A DNA stretch of 64,000 nt from Neolewinella xylanilytica (GCF_002934605.1 NZ_PTJC01000006.1:186001-250000), one strand, 5' to 3'; counted from the stretch's first letter, positions 16,446-27,602 are shown. Notes: generated by a model not told the origin, from the sequence alone. Numbers and translations are program-made.

Positions 16446-19286
16446 ATGCGATTACCTCTACTGTCCTTACTCCTAGTACTTGTCATGCCGGTGAGCGCGC
16501 AGGATTGCTTTTACCAACTGCGGCTGACCGACAGCGAGGGCGACGGATGGAACGCGGGAGCCCTAACGGTACGGGTAGGGGGTACCTCCTTTACCTACAC
16601 CCTGGACGCCACGAACGACGACGGGGCCAGCCGCGATTTCTTCGTTCCGGTGAACGACGGCGATGCGGTGGTCATTGGGTTCGAGGCCGGCGCCTTTCCC
16701 GAAGAGGTGGGCTTTTCGGTGCTGGACAACAACGACAGCCTCATCTACGAAGTCACGGCACCGGCAACGGATGCGGAACTGACCACCTTCACCGCCGCCT
16801 GCCGCTCCTGCGCTCCGCCGCCCCGCTCCTCCATCGAGCTGTATCGCATCCGCTTCAACAGCGTGGACATCCGCTTCCGCTCCACCCCCGGCGATCCCAC
16901 CTACCGCATCGAATACGGCGAGGGGGAATTCGACCCGACGACGGACACCGGTACCGAAATCCTCACCCAGGACACCATGCTGCGCGTCAGCGGACTGGAA
17001 CCCCTTACGACCTACCGTTTCTTTGTCACCACGATCTGTAACAACCCGGCCGATACTACGGTACGCCGGGGACCCTTTCGCATCGATACGCCCATCCGCC
17101 GCGACGTGGGCATTACGGAGCTGCGCCGCCCGGTCAGTAAGTGCCAGCCAGCCGCCACTGATTCCGTGACGGTTGGCATCACCAACTTCGGCGGCGAACC
17201 CCAACAGTTTATCCGGCTCGACTTCACGGTGAACGGCGAACCCAGCGGCGTGCAAATGCCCTTCGACGGTATTTATACCGGGGTGGTAAGCCCGGATAGT
17301 ACCGAGTATTTCACCTTTGACGCCCGGGCGGATCTGCGGCAGGCGGGCTTTTACGAGTTCCAGGTCTTCACCATGCTGGAGGAGGACGAAAACGTAGGCA
17401 ACGATACGCTCACGGCGTCCGTGGTCAGTCTGCCCGTCATCAGCCAGTTCCCCTATCTCGAGAGCTTTGAAACCGGTGACGGCTTCTGGTTTACCGAGCA
17501 GGGGGGGCGTGGACCCGTTAGTTGGGAGCGGGGCGAGCCCCGGGGGCAACGCATCGACCGGGCGGGATCCGGCGATTTTGCTTACGTAACCAACGCTGGC
17601 GGGCCGTATAACGACGACGAACGCAGCTACCTGCTTTCTCCCTGCTTCAACTTCTTGGACCTGGAAGAAGACCCGTATCTCTCTTTCCTCCTGTCCGTGG
17701 ACACCGAGGAGGAATTTGACGGGCTCCATCTGGAAGCGAGCACTGACGGTGGTGACACCTGGGAACTCGTCGAACGTAACCCCTCGGGCGTGAATTGGTA
17801 CAATAACGGCCTACAGCAGGTGTGGGACGGCAACGGGGGCTTTGGTGAGGGCTACTCCCTGGTCGGTCAGCAACTGCGGGGTTACGCCGGTGAAGACCAG
17901 GTGCGGTTACGGTTCGTGTTTACCAGCGACGGCGACGTACGCCGGGAAGGCGTGGCAATCGATAACATCCGGATCACCGACCGCCCGCAGGTGGATTACG
18001 CCGTGACCCGGGTGAGCCTGATCAACGAAGCCAACTGCTTTAACGAATTCGATACCGTCCAGATCCGGCTCGCTCGCCTGGGAGAGCAATCGGTTGATAG
18101 CGTCCTGGTCTACTACTCCCTCAACGGCGACCCCGCAGTGGTGGAGCGGGCCCCCGCCCCCCAGACCTACGGCGAGCAGCAGACCTACAATTTTGACGTC
18201 CGCCTGCAGTTCGGCAGTGCCTCCCGCGACCGCAACCGGCTGGTCGCCTGGGTGGAGGCCGAGGGCGACAGTGCTACCTATAACGATACCGTACTGTACC
18301 GATTCATGCTGGCTCAGCCGCTTCCTTTTTTGGCCGATTTCGAGGACCGTCGGGTGCCCCGCTCGTGGGAGATTCCCTCGGACATCGTGATTGCCGCGCG
18401 TCCCGGCAGCCCCTCCGTGGCGTTGACCGATAACCTGAGCGCCGACGACACCGAGATGGCCTTCACCACGGCGAATTACGGGCCGGTTGCCCAGGGCGAC
18501 GAGTTCGTCTTCACCCTCCGCCAGCGCGACGCCGACGGTAACCCCGTCAGCGGCGGTATCGAAAACCTGACCGTGAATATGATCGTCGACTGCGGGAGTC
18601 AAACTATTCCGATCGTTTCGGTAGCAAATCCCGGCGATTCTACCTTCGTGGTATCCATGGACACGGTTTTCCTCGTCTTAAATGAGGTGTCGGATCCCAA
18701 TATCTACTTCGAATTTCTGGTAGAATGGGGAAGCGGCGACTTTTACGCCATGATCGACGACATCGCCGTGCGGCGCTGCCCCGACGACCTCGACCTGCGC
18801 TACACCACCGCCCCGCCCTCGGGCATCTTCGCCGACGACGGGACGGCCTACGTGCTGGCCGGGGCCGGCCTGCCGCCCTATACCTACAGTTGGAGCAACG
18901 GCGACACGACCCAGTCCGCCGACAGCCTCAGCGTAGCCGAATACGCCGTCACGGTTACCGACGCGCTCGGCTGTTCCGAAACACTGGACGTAGAGGTCGA
19001 CCTGACGGCGGTAGCAACGAGTGATCCCGACGACCTACTGTCCGGTCTGGAGGCCTTCCCGAATCCTACCGCCGGGCGGGTAGACCTGCGGCTGGAGCTC
19101 CCCGGCCCGCTTGACCTCGGGCTGGAAGTATACGATGGCGCCGGGCGCAGGATCGAACGCCGTTCCCTGGGAAAAAGCAATAGCCTCGCCACCTTCATCG
19201 AACTGACGGACCGGACACCGGGGCTGTACCTGATTCGGGTACACGCCGGCGAGGCTACCCGTACGGTGCGGGTGATCAAGCGATAA
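16446..19286 (+). CDS. Large secreted T9SS cargo protein with FN3, jelly-roll and SprB-type repeats
   Basis: 946 aa. An upstream in-frame ATG exists at 16383, but the ATG at 16446 opens directly onto a signal peptide (MRLPLLSLLLVLVMPVSAQ), so I start there. Features in order are an N-terminal beta domain with DSEGDGWN, an FN3-like unit (YRIEYGEGEF ... LEPLTTYRFFVTTIC), jelly-roll/MAM-like regions (FPYLESFETGDGFW ... SYLLSPCFNF), a SprB-type repeat (LPPYTYSWSNGDTT) and a T9SS sorting domain (LEAFPNPTAGRVDL ... GLYLIRVHAG). Probably an adhesin or other surface protein; no catalytic motif was recognised. Ends 12 nt from the convergent mltG. Confidence 0.85.
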   Translation: MRLPLLSLLLVLVMPVSAQDCFYQLRLTDSEGDGWNAGALTVRVGGTSFTYTLDATNDDGASRDFFVPVNDGDAVVIGFEAGAFPEEVGFSVLDNNDSLIYEVTAPATDAELTTFTAACRSCAPPPRSSIELYRIRFNSVDIRFRSTPGDPTYRIEYGEGEFDPTTDTGTEILTQDTMLRVSGLEPLTTYRFFVTTICNNPADTTVRRGPFRIDTPIRRDVGITELRRPVSKCQPAATDSVTVGITNFGGEPQQFIRLDFTVNGEPSGVQMPFDGIYTGVVSPDSTEYFTFDARADLRQAGFYEFQVFTMLEEDENVGNDTLTASVVSLPVISQFPYLESFETGDGFWFTEQGGRGPVSWERGEPRGQRIDRAGSGDFAYVTNAGGPYNDDERSYLLSPCFNFLDLEEDPYLSFLLSVDTEEEFDGLHLEASTDGGDTWELVERNPSGVNWYNNGLQQVWDGNGGFGEGYSLVGQQLRGYAGEDQVRLRFVFTSDGDVRREGVAIDNIRITDRPQVDYAVTRVSLINEANCFNEFDTVQIRLARLGEQSVDSVLVYYSLNGDPAVVERAPAPQTYGEQQTYNFDVRLQFGSASRDRNRLVAWVEAEGDSATYNDTVLYRFMLAQPLPFLADFEDRRVPRSWEIPSDIVIAARPGSPSVALTDNLSADDTEMAFTTANYGPVAQGDEFVFTLRQRDADGNPVSGGIENLTVNMIVDCGSQTIPIVSVANPGDSTFVVSMDTVFLVLNEVSDPNIYFEFLVEWGSGDFYAMIDDIAVRRCPDDLDLRYTTAPPSGIFADDGTAYVLAGAGLPPYTYSWSNGDTTQSADSLSVAEYAVTVTDALGCSETLDVEVDLTAVATSDPDDLLSGLEAFPNPTAGRVDLRLELPGPLDLGLEVYDGAGRRIERRSLGKSNSLATFIELTDRTPGLYLIRVHAGEATRTVRVIKR

Positions 19287-19298
19287 CCGACCGAGGGC

Positions 19299-20321
19299 CT
19301 AACGAATTCCTCGTTCGCGGAGATTGGCGACGTAAATAGCGATGTTACGGGAATGCCCGGCCAAGGTAGTCGCAAAATTGTGCAGGCCGCTACCGTCTCC
19401 CCGCGCACAGAAGTAGAGGTAATTGTGATCCTCCGGGTTGAGTACGGCGTCGATGCTGCCTACGCTGGACATCGTGATCGGCCCGGGCGGCAGTCCGGCG
19501 TACCGGTAGGTATTGTACGGACTGTCGAACTGGATATGGCGGTTGAGTACCCGTCCCACGTCGAATTCCCGGGTGGCGAAGACCGCCGTCGGGTCCGCCT
19601 GTAACGGCATGCCAATTTCGAGGCGGTTGAGGTAGACGCCGGCGATGCGCGGACGCTCGGAGGCTTGGAGGCTTTCCTTTTCCACGATGCTGGCCAGGGT
19701 ATAAACCTGTGCGGGAGACAGGCCGAGGGCTTCGGCTTGCTGTAGCCGGTTATTGCTGTTCCAGAAACGGTCGTGTTCCTTCACCATGCGCGCCACGAAC
19801 TCGCGCGGCGTCGCGTTCCAGTACATTTCGTAGGTGTTGGGAATGAAGAGCGTTTGCAGGGTCTCCCTGGAGTAGCCGACGCTGTCGATGAAGGCCGTGT
19901 CTTCAAAGAGGCGCAGGAAGGCGAGGCTATCTGGTTCCAGGAAGCGGGCCACCTTGGCGGCGACGTTCATCGGCTCGCGTTCGGTAGTGAGGACGACATC
20001 GACCGTGGCCTGGGTTCCGCTGCGAAGTTTTCGGATCAATCCGATACTGCTCAGGCCGGGGCTCAGGGTAAAGCGGCCGGCCCGCATGGGCTCGCGTTGA
20101 AAACCCATCCGCGTGGCGAGGGGATCGAAGAAGGTGCGGTTGGGGCGGATCCCGTTGGCGGCCAGGGTATCCATCACCCGTTCGTAGGAGCTGCCGGTAG
20201 GGATTTCCACGGTCACCGGTTCCGCGTCCTCGGGCACGGCGGGAACGACCATGAGCTGGTAGTAAGCGTAGCCAGCCAACAACAAGCCGACCAGCACCAG
20301 GATGGCAATTATTCTCTTCAT
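19299..20321 (-). CDS. mltG: MltG, endolytic murein transglycosylase
   Basis: 340 aa inner-membrane YceG-like enzyme that cuts nascent glycan strands and so sets their length. A single N-terminal membrane anchor (4-22) is followed by a LysM-like segment and the catalytic domain with Glu214 in LASIVEKES and the downstream YLNRLEIGMPLQADPT. The ATG lies 1 nt after the panB stop, so translation is probably coupled to panB. The pairing with panB looks like operon convenience, not shared function. Confidence 0.95.
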   Translation of the reverse strand: MKRIIAILVLVGLLLAGYAYYQLMVVPAVPEDAEPVTVEIPTGSSYERVMDTLAANGIRPNRTFFDPLATRMGFQREPMRAGRFTLSPGLSSIGLIRKLRSGTQATVDVVLTTEREPMNVAAKVARFLEPDSLAFLRLFEDTAFIDSVGYSRETLQTLFIPNTYEMYWNATPREFVARMVKEHDRFWNSNNRLQQAEALGLSPAQVYTLASIVEKESLQASERPRIAGVYLNRLEIGMPLQADPTAVFATREFDVGRVLNRHIQFDSPYNTYRYAGLPPGPITMSSVGSIDAVLNPEDHNYLYFCARGDGSGLHNFATTLAGHSRNIAIYVANLRERGIR

Positions 20322-20322
20322 G

Positions 20323-21144
20323 TCAATATTGCTCCTCCTCGTTGGGGAAATCCTGACTTTTAACGTCCGCTACATAGGCCGCGGTTGCTTCCCGGATCAC
20401 GGTAAAGAGGTCGGCGTACCGACGCAGGAAGCGGGGGTGAAAGTCCTTCGTGATCCCTAACATATCCTGGGTCACTAACACCTGCCCGTCGCAATCGTTG
20501 CCGCCACCGATGCCAACGGTCGGGATGTTGACGGTCTCGCTGACGCGTTTGGCCAACTTGGCGGGGATTTTTTCGAGTACCAGACCGAAGCAGCCGAGCT
20601 CGGCCAGCATCTCGGCGTCGCTGACCAGTCGCTGGGCCTCCGCCTCTTCCCGGGCTCTCACGGTGTAGGTTCCGAATTTATAGATCGACTGGGGGGTGAG
20701 GCCCAGGTGACCCATGACGGGGATACCCGCCTTGAGGATGCGCCGGATACTCTCCGACACTTCCTGGCCGCCTTCCAGTTTGACGGCGTGGGCCCCGCTT
20801 TCTTTCATTATCCGGATGCTGGATTTGAGGGCCATTTTGCTGTCGCCCTGATAGGTGCCGAAGGGGAGGTCGACGACCACCAGCGCCCGCTGAACGCCCC
20901 GCACCACGCTGGAGGCATGGTAGATCATCTGGTCCAGGGTAATCGGCAGGGTCGTTTCGTGACCGGCCATTACGTTGCTGGCGGAATCGCCTACCAGCAG
21001 GACGTCCGCGCCCCCCGCGTCCAGGATGCGGGCCATCGAAAAATCGTAGGCCGTCAGCATGGCGATCTTTTCCCCGGCTTCCTTCATGGCCTGTAGGGTA
21101 TGGGTGGTCACCCGTTTGACATCACTAACCTTATGTACGCTCAT
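20323..21144 (-). CDS. panB: PanB, ketopantoate hydroxymethyltransferase
   Basis: Adds the hydroxymethyl group of methylene-THF to 2-oxoisovalerate, the first committed step of pantothenate synthesis. 273 aa with the family motifs [39 protein letters not shown] (metal-binding Asp), KLEGG and [11 protein letters not shown]. The longer frame starts at 21168, but the ATG at 21144 ([14 protein letters not shown]) matches family N-termini and has a perfect -7 box 5 nt upstream. Followed 1 nt later by mltG. Confidence 0.96.
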   Translation of the reverse strand: MSVHKVSDVKRVTTHTLQAMKEAGEKIAMLTAYDFSMARILDAGGADVLLVGDSASNVMAGHETTLPITLDQMIYHASSVVRGVQRALVVVDLPFGTYQGDSKMALKSSIRIMKESGAHAVKLEGGQEVSESIRRILKAGIPVMGHLGLTPQSIYKFGTYTVRAREEAEAQRLVSDAEMLAELGCFGLVLEKIPAKLAKRVSETVNIPTVGIGGGNDCDGQVLVTQDMLGITKDFHPRFLRRYADLFTVIREATAAYVADVKSQDFPNEEEQY

Positions 21145-21149
21145 GGCGG

Positions 21150-21157
21150 CAAAGGTA
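21150..21157 (-). promoter_or_regulatory. -7 box 5 nt before the panB ATG
   Basis: Minus-strand TACCTTTG, a perfect TAnnTTTG match, then CCGCC, then ATG at 21144. It supports the shorter PanB and a leaderless message. Confidence 0.55.
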
Positions 21158-21178
21158 CACCGCGGCAACGACCGTTGG

Positions 21179-24100
21179 TTAACGTACTACCAAACGCCGG
21201 CCGCCACGGTTTCCACTGGTATCTATCAAGACCAAGAGATAAAGGCCGGGCGGCAAATGATCCACCGGGATGGTAAGCTCCCGGAGGGGGCCTTCCCGTT
21301 CCCGTCTAACCGCCCGCCGTCCGTCGGCCGTGTAGATTTCCAGCGCGTCCACCGGTATGTCGTCCGTCCAGGAAACCGTCACCCGGTCGGAAGCCGGGTT
21401 GGGGACCGCCGACCAGGCCGACACGGGGATGCGGACTTCGCGGGACGACGTACAGTCGTCACCCAGGAAGACCGACCGGAAGGTGCCGGCCGACCCTTCG
21501 CAAACGCTGGCGACCTGGACTTCGTAGGAGGTACAAAGGTTGAGTTCATCGACCCGCAGCCCGAGACCCTCAACTTTATGCTCCGTAAACGTTTCTTCGG
21601 TCCGCTCGCGGTACTTGACCAGGTAGGTATCGCCGGGTGCCGCCGACGCCCACCAGCTCAGGTCGGTGGCATTGGCACCGACGTCGAAGGTCGCCGTCAC
21701 GGCGTCGGGGGGCGGGCAGCCCCGGGCGGGGGTGATGTCGAGGCAGTAATCCTCTACTTCGCCACTGTATTGTTGGTTGTTGCCACCGGGGCACCCATTC
21801 ACCCGCACGGTGGTAAACTGCATGATGATGCGCATCCGGGTCAGGCCGTAGGAGGCCGTGACCGGCACGGTGATCTTTCCCCTGGCTACGCCGCCCCGGG
21901 AAGCGGTCTGTTGCATGACCAGTTCGTCGGGGGCGAATTGAGCGTCCTGGTTCCAGTCGATGTACACGTGAAAATCCTGGGTAAAACCACTGCCGCGGTA
22001 GTCTGGCTTCAGTTCGATCGGGTACACGCCGCCGGCGACCATGCTCCCCGTGGTGAGGTCTCCGAAGTTGAAGTACGCGCCGTTTTCCCTCCCCGATTCG
22101 TTGTCCAGGATGGGCGGGATACTGACGCGGCTGATCCATTCCTGCTCGTTGCCGAAACCGGTTACGGGGCAGTAGTCGCTGTCCAGGCAAACGCCGCAGC
22201 CGAGGGTCTTAACCTGCCGCCGGCCCTGGAAGTCCGTGCTTCTATCCAAGCAATTCGTGCGCAGTTCGAATTGGTAATTGCGGCAGTTGCGCAGGCCGCT
22301 GATTTCGACGTTTTGTTCCGTTGTGCTGACCTCCTGCCAGGGATCGTCGCCCGTTCGGTAGCGGAGCGTATAGCTGACGGCACTGAGTAACGGCTCCCAG
22401 CTCGCGCGTATCTGGCCGCCCGGCTGGGGCAGGACGGTGAAGCCATCGGGCAGGCGGCAACAACCCGGCGATTCGATCGTAATGATGTCGGTCCGGGAAG
22501 GGGCATCGCCACAGAACGCGAGCAATTGAAACTGGTAATTCTGGCAGGCTAGCAAGCCTGGTAGCCGGAACGGAGACTCTACGTCGGAGAGGGTGTCCCA
22601 CGCCACGGAATTCACCCTGCGGTAGCGTAAATCGACCTGCCCGATGGAAGCGATGCGCTTCCAGGTAAAGATCAGGTCGGTGGACGCATCGCCCGGCGGA
22701 CTGGCCGTAAACGAGGTGGGCGGTAAGCAGTCCGTGCACGCTTCTTGCACCAGCTGCACCGCCGCCCCGACGTCGAGCGCGCCCCCGGTACGGGTTACGT
22801 CGGTCAGGGTGGGCAGCGGCCGCGTGGAAGCGAAAACGGCATCCCGGATGCGCCGGGCGGCCTCGGGCGGGTCGCTCCCGGTCAGTTCGCCGAAGGTGAC
22901 GCACGGGCTGGCGTACAGGAGGCCGATGGTTCCCGTCACCGCGGGAGTGGCGTAGGAAGTGCCGTAGACCGCCCCGTACTGGTTATTGGGGAGGGTGGTG
23001 ACCACGCCTTCGCCAAATGCCGCCAAGTCAACGGAAAGAAGCCCGCCGGCGGCGTCCTTGACCTTTCCGTCGCGGGTGTCGAGGTTGGTCACCGTGATCA
23101 GGAATTCGGAATCGCACAAACTGGGTAGGTCACCGACTTCATCCACGTTGACGTCACTGTTCGGGACGGCCGCCACGCTGAGGATCCCGTACGCCCCCAG
23201 GGTATCGTACAGGGCGCACCAGATCGGACTTTGGGAGGGGAATGCGCGGTTACGCCCCCAGCTGGCGTTCGTGGCAACCACGTAGGCGCCCTCGCGGCCC
23301 CCGGTAGCGTCGTAGCGTCGCCTGGCCTCCAGGGCGTAGCCGTAGGCCTGTAGCACCTCGGATTCTAGCGGATCGAAATCATTAGTGATGTGCATCACCT
23401 TGATCCGCCAGTTGATGCCGGTGACGCCGAGGCCGTTGTTGCCGATGGCGGCCATTTGTCCCATCACCGGGGTGCCGTGGTCTCCTTTCCCGGCCATTAC
23501 ATCGTTGTTGTCGAGGGCGGTGTTCCAGCCGTAGCGGTCGTCTACGTATCCGTTTCGGTCGTCGTCGCGGTGGTTGTCCGGAATTTCATCGTGGTTGATC
23601 CACACATTACCGCGTAGATCATTGTGCTCCAGGTCGATACCGTTATCGATGGAAGCGATCACGATGGTGTCGCCGGAAGCCGTCACGCCCCCCGTGGTGA
23701 TGTCCCAGGCGGATTCGATGTGGTAATCCGCTCCGGGCTGGCCACCGATCTGGCCCGTATTCCAGAACTGCCACTGTTGGCCATACCGGGGATCGTTCGG
23801 GCGCCGCCGGGAGGTCAGGCGGTGATTGAGTTGGACGTGAGCCACCCGTGGGTCGGCCGCGTATTGACGCCGCAATTCCGTTTCCGAATGCCGCGCCCAG
23901 TTGAAGCTCAGTAACCAGGTGCTACTCCCCACTTCCAAACGCTTCCACCCGGTTAGTTCGGAGTGGCCGACGACCCACGCTTTCCCGTCCACTCCGGGTT
24001 GGAACTGTACGATCAGTTCCCCCTGGGCGTAATCCAGCATTTGCGCACTCAGGGTCGCTGACCAAATCAAACACAACAGTATGCAAAGGGGTGGGCGCAT
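21179..24100 (-). CDS. Subtilisin-like (S8) serine protease, T9SS cargo with GEVED and FN3-like domains
   Basis: 973 aa secreted protease. Signal peptide 1-19, then a fervidolysin-type prosegment (about 20-100). The S8 catalytic triad is Asp152 ([11 protein letters not shown]), His208 (GDHGTPVMG) and Ser382 ([10 protein letters not shown]), with oxyanion Asn279 in VVATNASWG. After the protease come two FN3-like units, a GEVED domain ([20 protein letters not shown] ... CLDI), a third FN3-like unit and a T9SS sorting domain ([15 protein letters not shown] ... GLYLLVLI). The Asp motif is DNG instead of the more usual DTG/DSG. All catalytic residues are present, so activity is expected. Confidence 0.92.
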   Translation of the reverse strand: MRPPLCILLCLIWSATLSAQMLDYAQGELIVQFQPGVDGKAWVVGHSELTGWKRLEVGSSTWLLSFNWARHSETELRRQYAADPRVAHVQLNHRLTSRRRPNDPRYGQQWQFWNTGQIGGQPGADYHIESAWDITTGGVTASGDTIVIASIDNGIDLEHNDLRGNVWINHDEIPDNHRDDDRNGYVDDRYGWNTALDNNDVMAGKGDHGTPVMGQMAAIGNNGLGVTGINWRIKVMHITNDFDPLESEVLQAYGYALEARRRYDATGGREGAYVVATNASWGRNRAFPSQSPIWCALYDTLGAYGILSVAAVPNSDVNVDEVGDLPSLCDSEFLITVTNLDTRDGKVKDAAGGLLSVDLAAFGEGVVTTLPNNQYGAVYGTSYATPAVTGTIGLLYASPCVTFGELTGSDPPEAARRIRDAVFASTRPLPTLTDVTRTGGALDVGAAVQLVQEACTDCLPPTSFTASPPGDASTDLIFTWKRIASIGQVDLRYRRVNSVAWDTLSDVESPFRLPGLLACQNYQFQLLAFCGDAPSRTDIITIESPGCCRLPDGFTVLPQPGGQIRASWEPLLSAVSYTLRYRTGDDPWQEVSTTEQNVEISGLRNCRNYQFELRTNCLDRSTDFQGRRQVKTLGCGVCLDSDYCPVTGFGNEQEWISRVSIPPILDNESGRENGAYFNFGDLTTGSMVAGGVYPIELKPDYRGSGFTQDFHVYIDWNQDAQFAPDELVMQQTASRGGVARGKITVPVTASYGLTRMRIIMQFTTVRVNGCPGGNNQQYSGEVEDYCLDITPARGCPPPDAVTATFDVGANATDLSWWASAAPGDTYLVKYRERTEETFTEHKVEGLGLRVDELNLCTSYEVQVASVCEGSAGTFRSVFLGDDCTSSREVRIPVSAWSAVPNPASDRVTVSWTDDIPVDALEIYTADGRRAVRREREGPLRELTIPVDHLPPGLYLLVLIDTSGNRGGRRLVVR

Positions 24101-24292
24101 GTACCGGTATCAATGCCGAGCGAAAGCCAAAATAGGGATTCGGGCCATTACTTACCGCCGTTTTCCCTACGCCGACTATAACATAGGACGTACGGAGGCG
24201 GGTCCGCGTTGGTTTGTCGGCTGCGTGCCAGACGGATGCTTATTACCGTAATCGAATAGGCCCGCCGGCTGACGGTACCATTTCCACGATTG

Positions 24293-24796
24293 CTACGCAA
24301 ACACTTTGCGCCAGCCGAAACGCACCAAAATGAGCAGCAGGAGAAAAACTACCAGAAGGTACTGAATCTTAAATCCGCTGAAAACCACGATACGGGTCCG
24401 GTCGATGATCCACAGTATGACCAACGTGGCAAAGATCATGACCACCAGCCCCCCGAGTCTTCCGAAGCCCGGTAGTCCCGGCATGTACACCTGCCGGCGA
24501 ATGATGTAGGCCGTACCAAAGAAGCTAGCGATGGGCACGCCCTGTAGCACGAGATCGGCGTCCAGGATGCTTCCGCGTTCGAATAACCACTTGTAGGCCA
24601 TCAGTCCCGTGGCCAGGATAGCCGGTACGGCGACCAGGTACAGCAGCGCGCTGTACAGGTAGTTCCACGGGGGCAAGTGGCTTTCCTCCCGTTCCATGAA
24701 GCCGGCGAGCAAGGCGGCAAACGGGATCAGTGTGAAGTAGAAAATTACCGCGTCGGGGTGGTCGGCGGCGTAGCGGAGCAGATCGTTCAGGGTCAT
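24293..24796 (-). CDS. Conserved membrane protein, about four TM segments, unknown function
   Basis: 167 aa integral membrane protein with hydrophobic segments near 17-35, 46-67, 112-128 and 142-158. I recognise no domain. It starts 6 nt after the stop of the M1 peptidase gene and is the last gene of the cdd / M1 / membrane-protein operon. The 192 bp between it and the protease gene hold no clear feature. Confidence 0.75.
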   Translation of the reverse strand: MTLNDLLRYAADHPDAVIFYFTLIPFAALLAGFMEREESHLPPWNYLYSALLYLVAVPAILATGLMAYKWLFERGSILDADLVLQGVPIASFFGTAYIIRRQVYMPGLPGFGRLGGLVVMIFATLVILWIIDRTRIVVFSGFKIQYLLVVFLLLLILVRFGWRKVFA

Positions 24797-24802
24797 GACC
24801 GG

Positions 24803-27586
24803 CTAAGGTAGTTCATCGATCCAGCGCCAGGGTAGGAGGCCGGTGAGATTCAGGCGGAAAGCGAGGCGATCCAGCAAGTTCCCACGCTGCTCCAGCAGGT
24901 TGTGGGTCTCCGCATCGGCAACCAGTGGCAAGTACAGGTGAAAGCGATCACCGAGTAGGTTTAGCGAGAGCCCGCCGACCCACTTCACTTGGTTGGTTGG
25001 ATCGCTGTTCACCGTGGACCGGAAGCCGTAGGTGCCGGCGTCGAAGTATATTCCGATGGGTACGGGCAGGGGTAGGTCACCGTCCAGGTTGAGCACGGCC
25101 AGGTAATCGTTACTCCGGCCGTAAGGGAAAGCCGCCGCGATCGGCGCCCGGAATCCGCCCTGCCGCCGTTCCAGCTGTTGCTGGTACCAGCCGCTCTGAC
25201 TCCGCCCCAGGTAGAGGTCGTCGTAGCCGTAGTCGCTGGCGGCATTGTCCACCAAGGAAAAACTAACCGTAGGGTCGGTGGTCCGTTCCCGCAGGTCATG
25301 GGCCAGAAAGTAACCGGCGAATAAGCGCCCGCTAAGGAATTTTCCGGGGCGGTACTGGTAGCCGGTAGCGTACTCCCCGTCCAGCCGGAAGTAATCGGCG
25401 GAGATAAAGGCATCCGGATCGCCCCGTCGGTATTCCAGCTGCAACCCGTAGCGCGCGGGGTTGATCTCCCGTTCTACAGCGGATCGATACCCCACCCGCA
25501 GCAGGTTGTAGCGCACCGACCGGGCATCCTCCAGCAGGTCACCGGCACCGCTGAAGGCGGGGCGCCGCTGGTCGATGTGCACCAGCTGGGAGTACAACCG
25601 ACTACTGCGCTCGGTAATCACCGGGTGGTCGAAGTAAAAGTCAGTGCGGAGCGCCCAGCGATCGTAATCGTAGATCCCATCCACCGCCGGAGGGTCGAAA
25701 TCGTTGAATCGCTGTACCCCGCCACTGATCTCCACGCGCCGGAGCCAGTCCGCCGGGCGGACGATCCGGTACCGGGCCCCGGCGAAGCCAACCACTTCCT
25801 TACTGGCGAATCCGTACATCGGAGCGAGTAGGAATTCTACTTTCCGGGGTTCCAGGGTGCGGTTATGCAGCGCCAGCCCCAGCAGCGCGCCATCGTTTTC
25901 GTTAAAACCTAGCAGGGGGCTCACGAAGAGCTGCGGACGTGTACGTTCCCCGTCGGTGAGGAGGGATAGTTTGGGCAGGGTAAAGCCGGTTCGCCCTTCC
26001 GGTCGCCAGTTTAGCCGGTTAAACGCCCCTTCGTCCACGGTCGTCATCGCATCGCGTACGTAGCCGGCCTCGCCCAACGGCTCCAGCGCGGCGTAGAAAT
26101 CTTCCGGCTCCGGGTGGCGGAACCGCCACTGTTCGTAGTACGCCCGGAAGGCTTCGTCGAGCCGTTCGCGGCCTACCCGTTGTTCCACTTCGTTGAGTAC
26201 CAGGTTCGGCTTGCTGTACGCCCCCATCCAGTAGTTGTATTCCCCCAGGCTGTCGCTCCGGGTATCCGGAGCCTCGTCGCGTCCCAGGCGGGCCAGGTAG
26301 CGGTAGGCGACCTCGTCGACCGCGAGTTCGCGTCCGGGCAGGAGCTGGATACGCCCGTCATGCTGCGGATAAAACTCCTGCGTATAGCGCCCCTCGTAGT
26401 AACTGTTAAGCCCCTCGTCCATCCACGGGTGGTCGCGTTCGTTGCTGCCGAGTACGCCGTAGAACCAGTTGTGGCCGATCTCGTGGGCCAGCACCTCGTC
26501 TAGGGCGTAGGCGCTGCCGCTCAGCCCGATTACCGTGATCATCGGGTATTCCATGCCGGCGCCTGCGCTGAGGGCCGATTGCACCCCGGTCACCTGCGGA
26601 TAGGGGTAGGGGCCAACGTGGTCGGAGTAAAAACGGACGGCCCGCTTCAGGTAATCCGTCGAGCTTTTCCAGTAGGCCGATTCCGTGCGCGTAAAGAAGG
26701 ACCAGACGTCAACGGCATCCTGGGCGCCGGCGCGCGGGTGCAGGGTATCGTGGAGAACCTGAAACCTTTTATCCGCGAACCAGGCAAAGTCGTGGACACG
26801 CTTGGCGGTATACGTCAACGTTTTGGTTTCCGACGCGGAGGGCGGGTAAGCCTCCTGGACGTAGCCGTAGGCAATGACTTGTTCGTAATTGGCGAGGGCG
26901 TCGCGGGTAGTGTCGGCCAGTTCCAGCAACCAGTCCCGTTCCGCGGCTTCCTGCAGCACACCGGTCGCCGCCACCCGGTAGTTGGCGGGCAGGGTGATGC
27001 GCACCGTAAAGTCCCCGAATTCGCTGTAAAATTCCCCCTGGTCGAGATACGGCATCCCGTGCCATCCCCTACGGTCGTAAACGGCAGGTTTCGGGTACCA
27101 CTGGGTGATCTGGTACGACTGCCCCACGTGCCCCAGCCGACTGAAGCTCTCCGGAATCTTTACCCGGAAGGGGGTGGCGATCGTGGCGGTACGGCCGGTG
27201 GCTAAGGGCTCATTGAGGTGCAGTACCCCGATGTCCGGTTCCCGGGTAAAGGCAAAGCGGGCGGACTGGCCGTCGACCAGAAATGAGAGGCTGTCCATCG
27301 TTCCCCGTGCTTCGGGATCGGCAAAGTGAAATTCCGTTTCCCCGTTGCGCAGTTGCTGGCGGGCAAAGGCGGTGTGCGCTCCGCTGAACGCCCGGGGCCA
27401 GAGGTGGAAGACAATCGAATCGAGCGCTTCGGGAGCGTTGTTAGTGTACGCGATGCGGATATCGCCGTGCAATTCATCCCGCCGGTCATCGAGCCGGACG
27501 TCGATCGTATAGCGCACGTCCTGTTGAAAGTAGGCGGTTTGCCCGAGCAGGGGCGCCGCGAGCAGGAGGAGAAGGAGTAGGCGCAT
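24803..27586 (-). CDS. M1-family metallopeptidase with long C-terminal extension
   Basis: 927 aa, signal peptide 1-15. The N-terminal beta domain and catalytic domain are those of gluzincin aminopeptidases: GAGMEYPMI (the GAMEN equivalent) and the zinc motif HEIGHNW at about 369-375, with the third ligand Glu 18 residues on in WMDEGLNSYYEG. The C-terminal half (from about 540) is rich in beta-strand-like, alternating hydrophobic segments (RKVEFLLAPMYGFASKEVVGFAGARYRI) and may be a beta-barrel or propeller; this is common in Bacteroidota M1 paralogues. Likely a peptidase of the periplasm or outer membrane. Starts 16 nt after the cdd stop. Confidence 0.9.
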   Translation of the reverse strand: MRLLLLLLLAAPLLGQTAYFQQDVRYTIDVRLDDRRDELHGDIRIAYTNNAPEALDSIVFHLWPRAFSGAHTAFARQQLRNGETEFHFADPEARGTMDSLSFLVDGQSARFAFTREPDIGVLHLNEPLATGRTATIATPFRVKIPESFSRLGHVGQSYQITQWYPKPAVYDRRGWHGMPYLDQGEFYSEFGDFTVRITLPANYRVAATGVLQEAAERDWLLELADTTRDALANYEQVIAYGYVQEAYPPSASETKTLTYTAKRVHDFAWFADKRFQVLHDTLHPRAGAQDAVDVWSFFTRTESAYWKSSTDYLKRAVRFYSDHVGPYPYPQVTGVQSALSAGAGMEYPMITVIGLSGSAYALDEVLAHEIGHNWFYGVLGSNERDHPWMDEGLNSYYEGRYTQEFYPQHDGRIQLLPGRELAVDEVAYRYLARLGRDEAPDTRSDSLGEYNYWMGAYSKPNLVLNEVEQRVGRERLDEAFRAYYEQWRFRHPEPEDFYAALEPLGEAGYVRDAMTTVDEGAFNRLNWRPEGRTGFTLPKLSLLTDGERTRPQLFVSPLLGFNENDGALLGLALHNRTLEPRKVEFLLAPMYGFASKEVVGFAGARYRIVRPADWLRRVEISGGVQRFNDFDPPAVDGIYDYDRWALRTDFYFDHPVITERSSRLYSQLVHIDQRRPAFSGAGDLLEDARSVRYNLLRVGYRSAVEREINPARYGLQLEYRRGDPDAFISADYFRLDGEYATGYQYRPGKFLSGRLFAGYFLAHDLRERTTDPTVSFSLVDNAASDYGYDDLYLGRSQSGWYQQQLERRQGGFRAPIAAAFPYGRSNDYLAVLNLDGDLPLPVPIGIYFDAGTYGFRSTVNSDPTNQVKWVGGLSLNLLGDRFHLYLPLVADAETHNLLEQRGNLLDRLAFRLNLTGLLPWRWIDELP

Positions 27587-27602
27587 AATAGAGTAGGAAG
27601 GG

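Noticed and set aside
21059-22390. 443-aa plus-strand ORF opposite the S8 protease gene
   Set aside because: Antisense to a well-supported T9SS protease; no domain and composition typical of a shadow frame.
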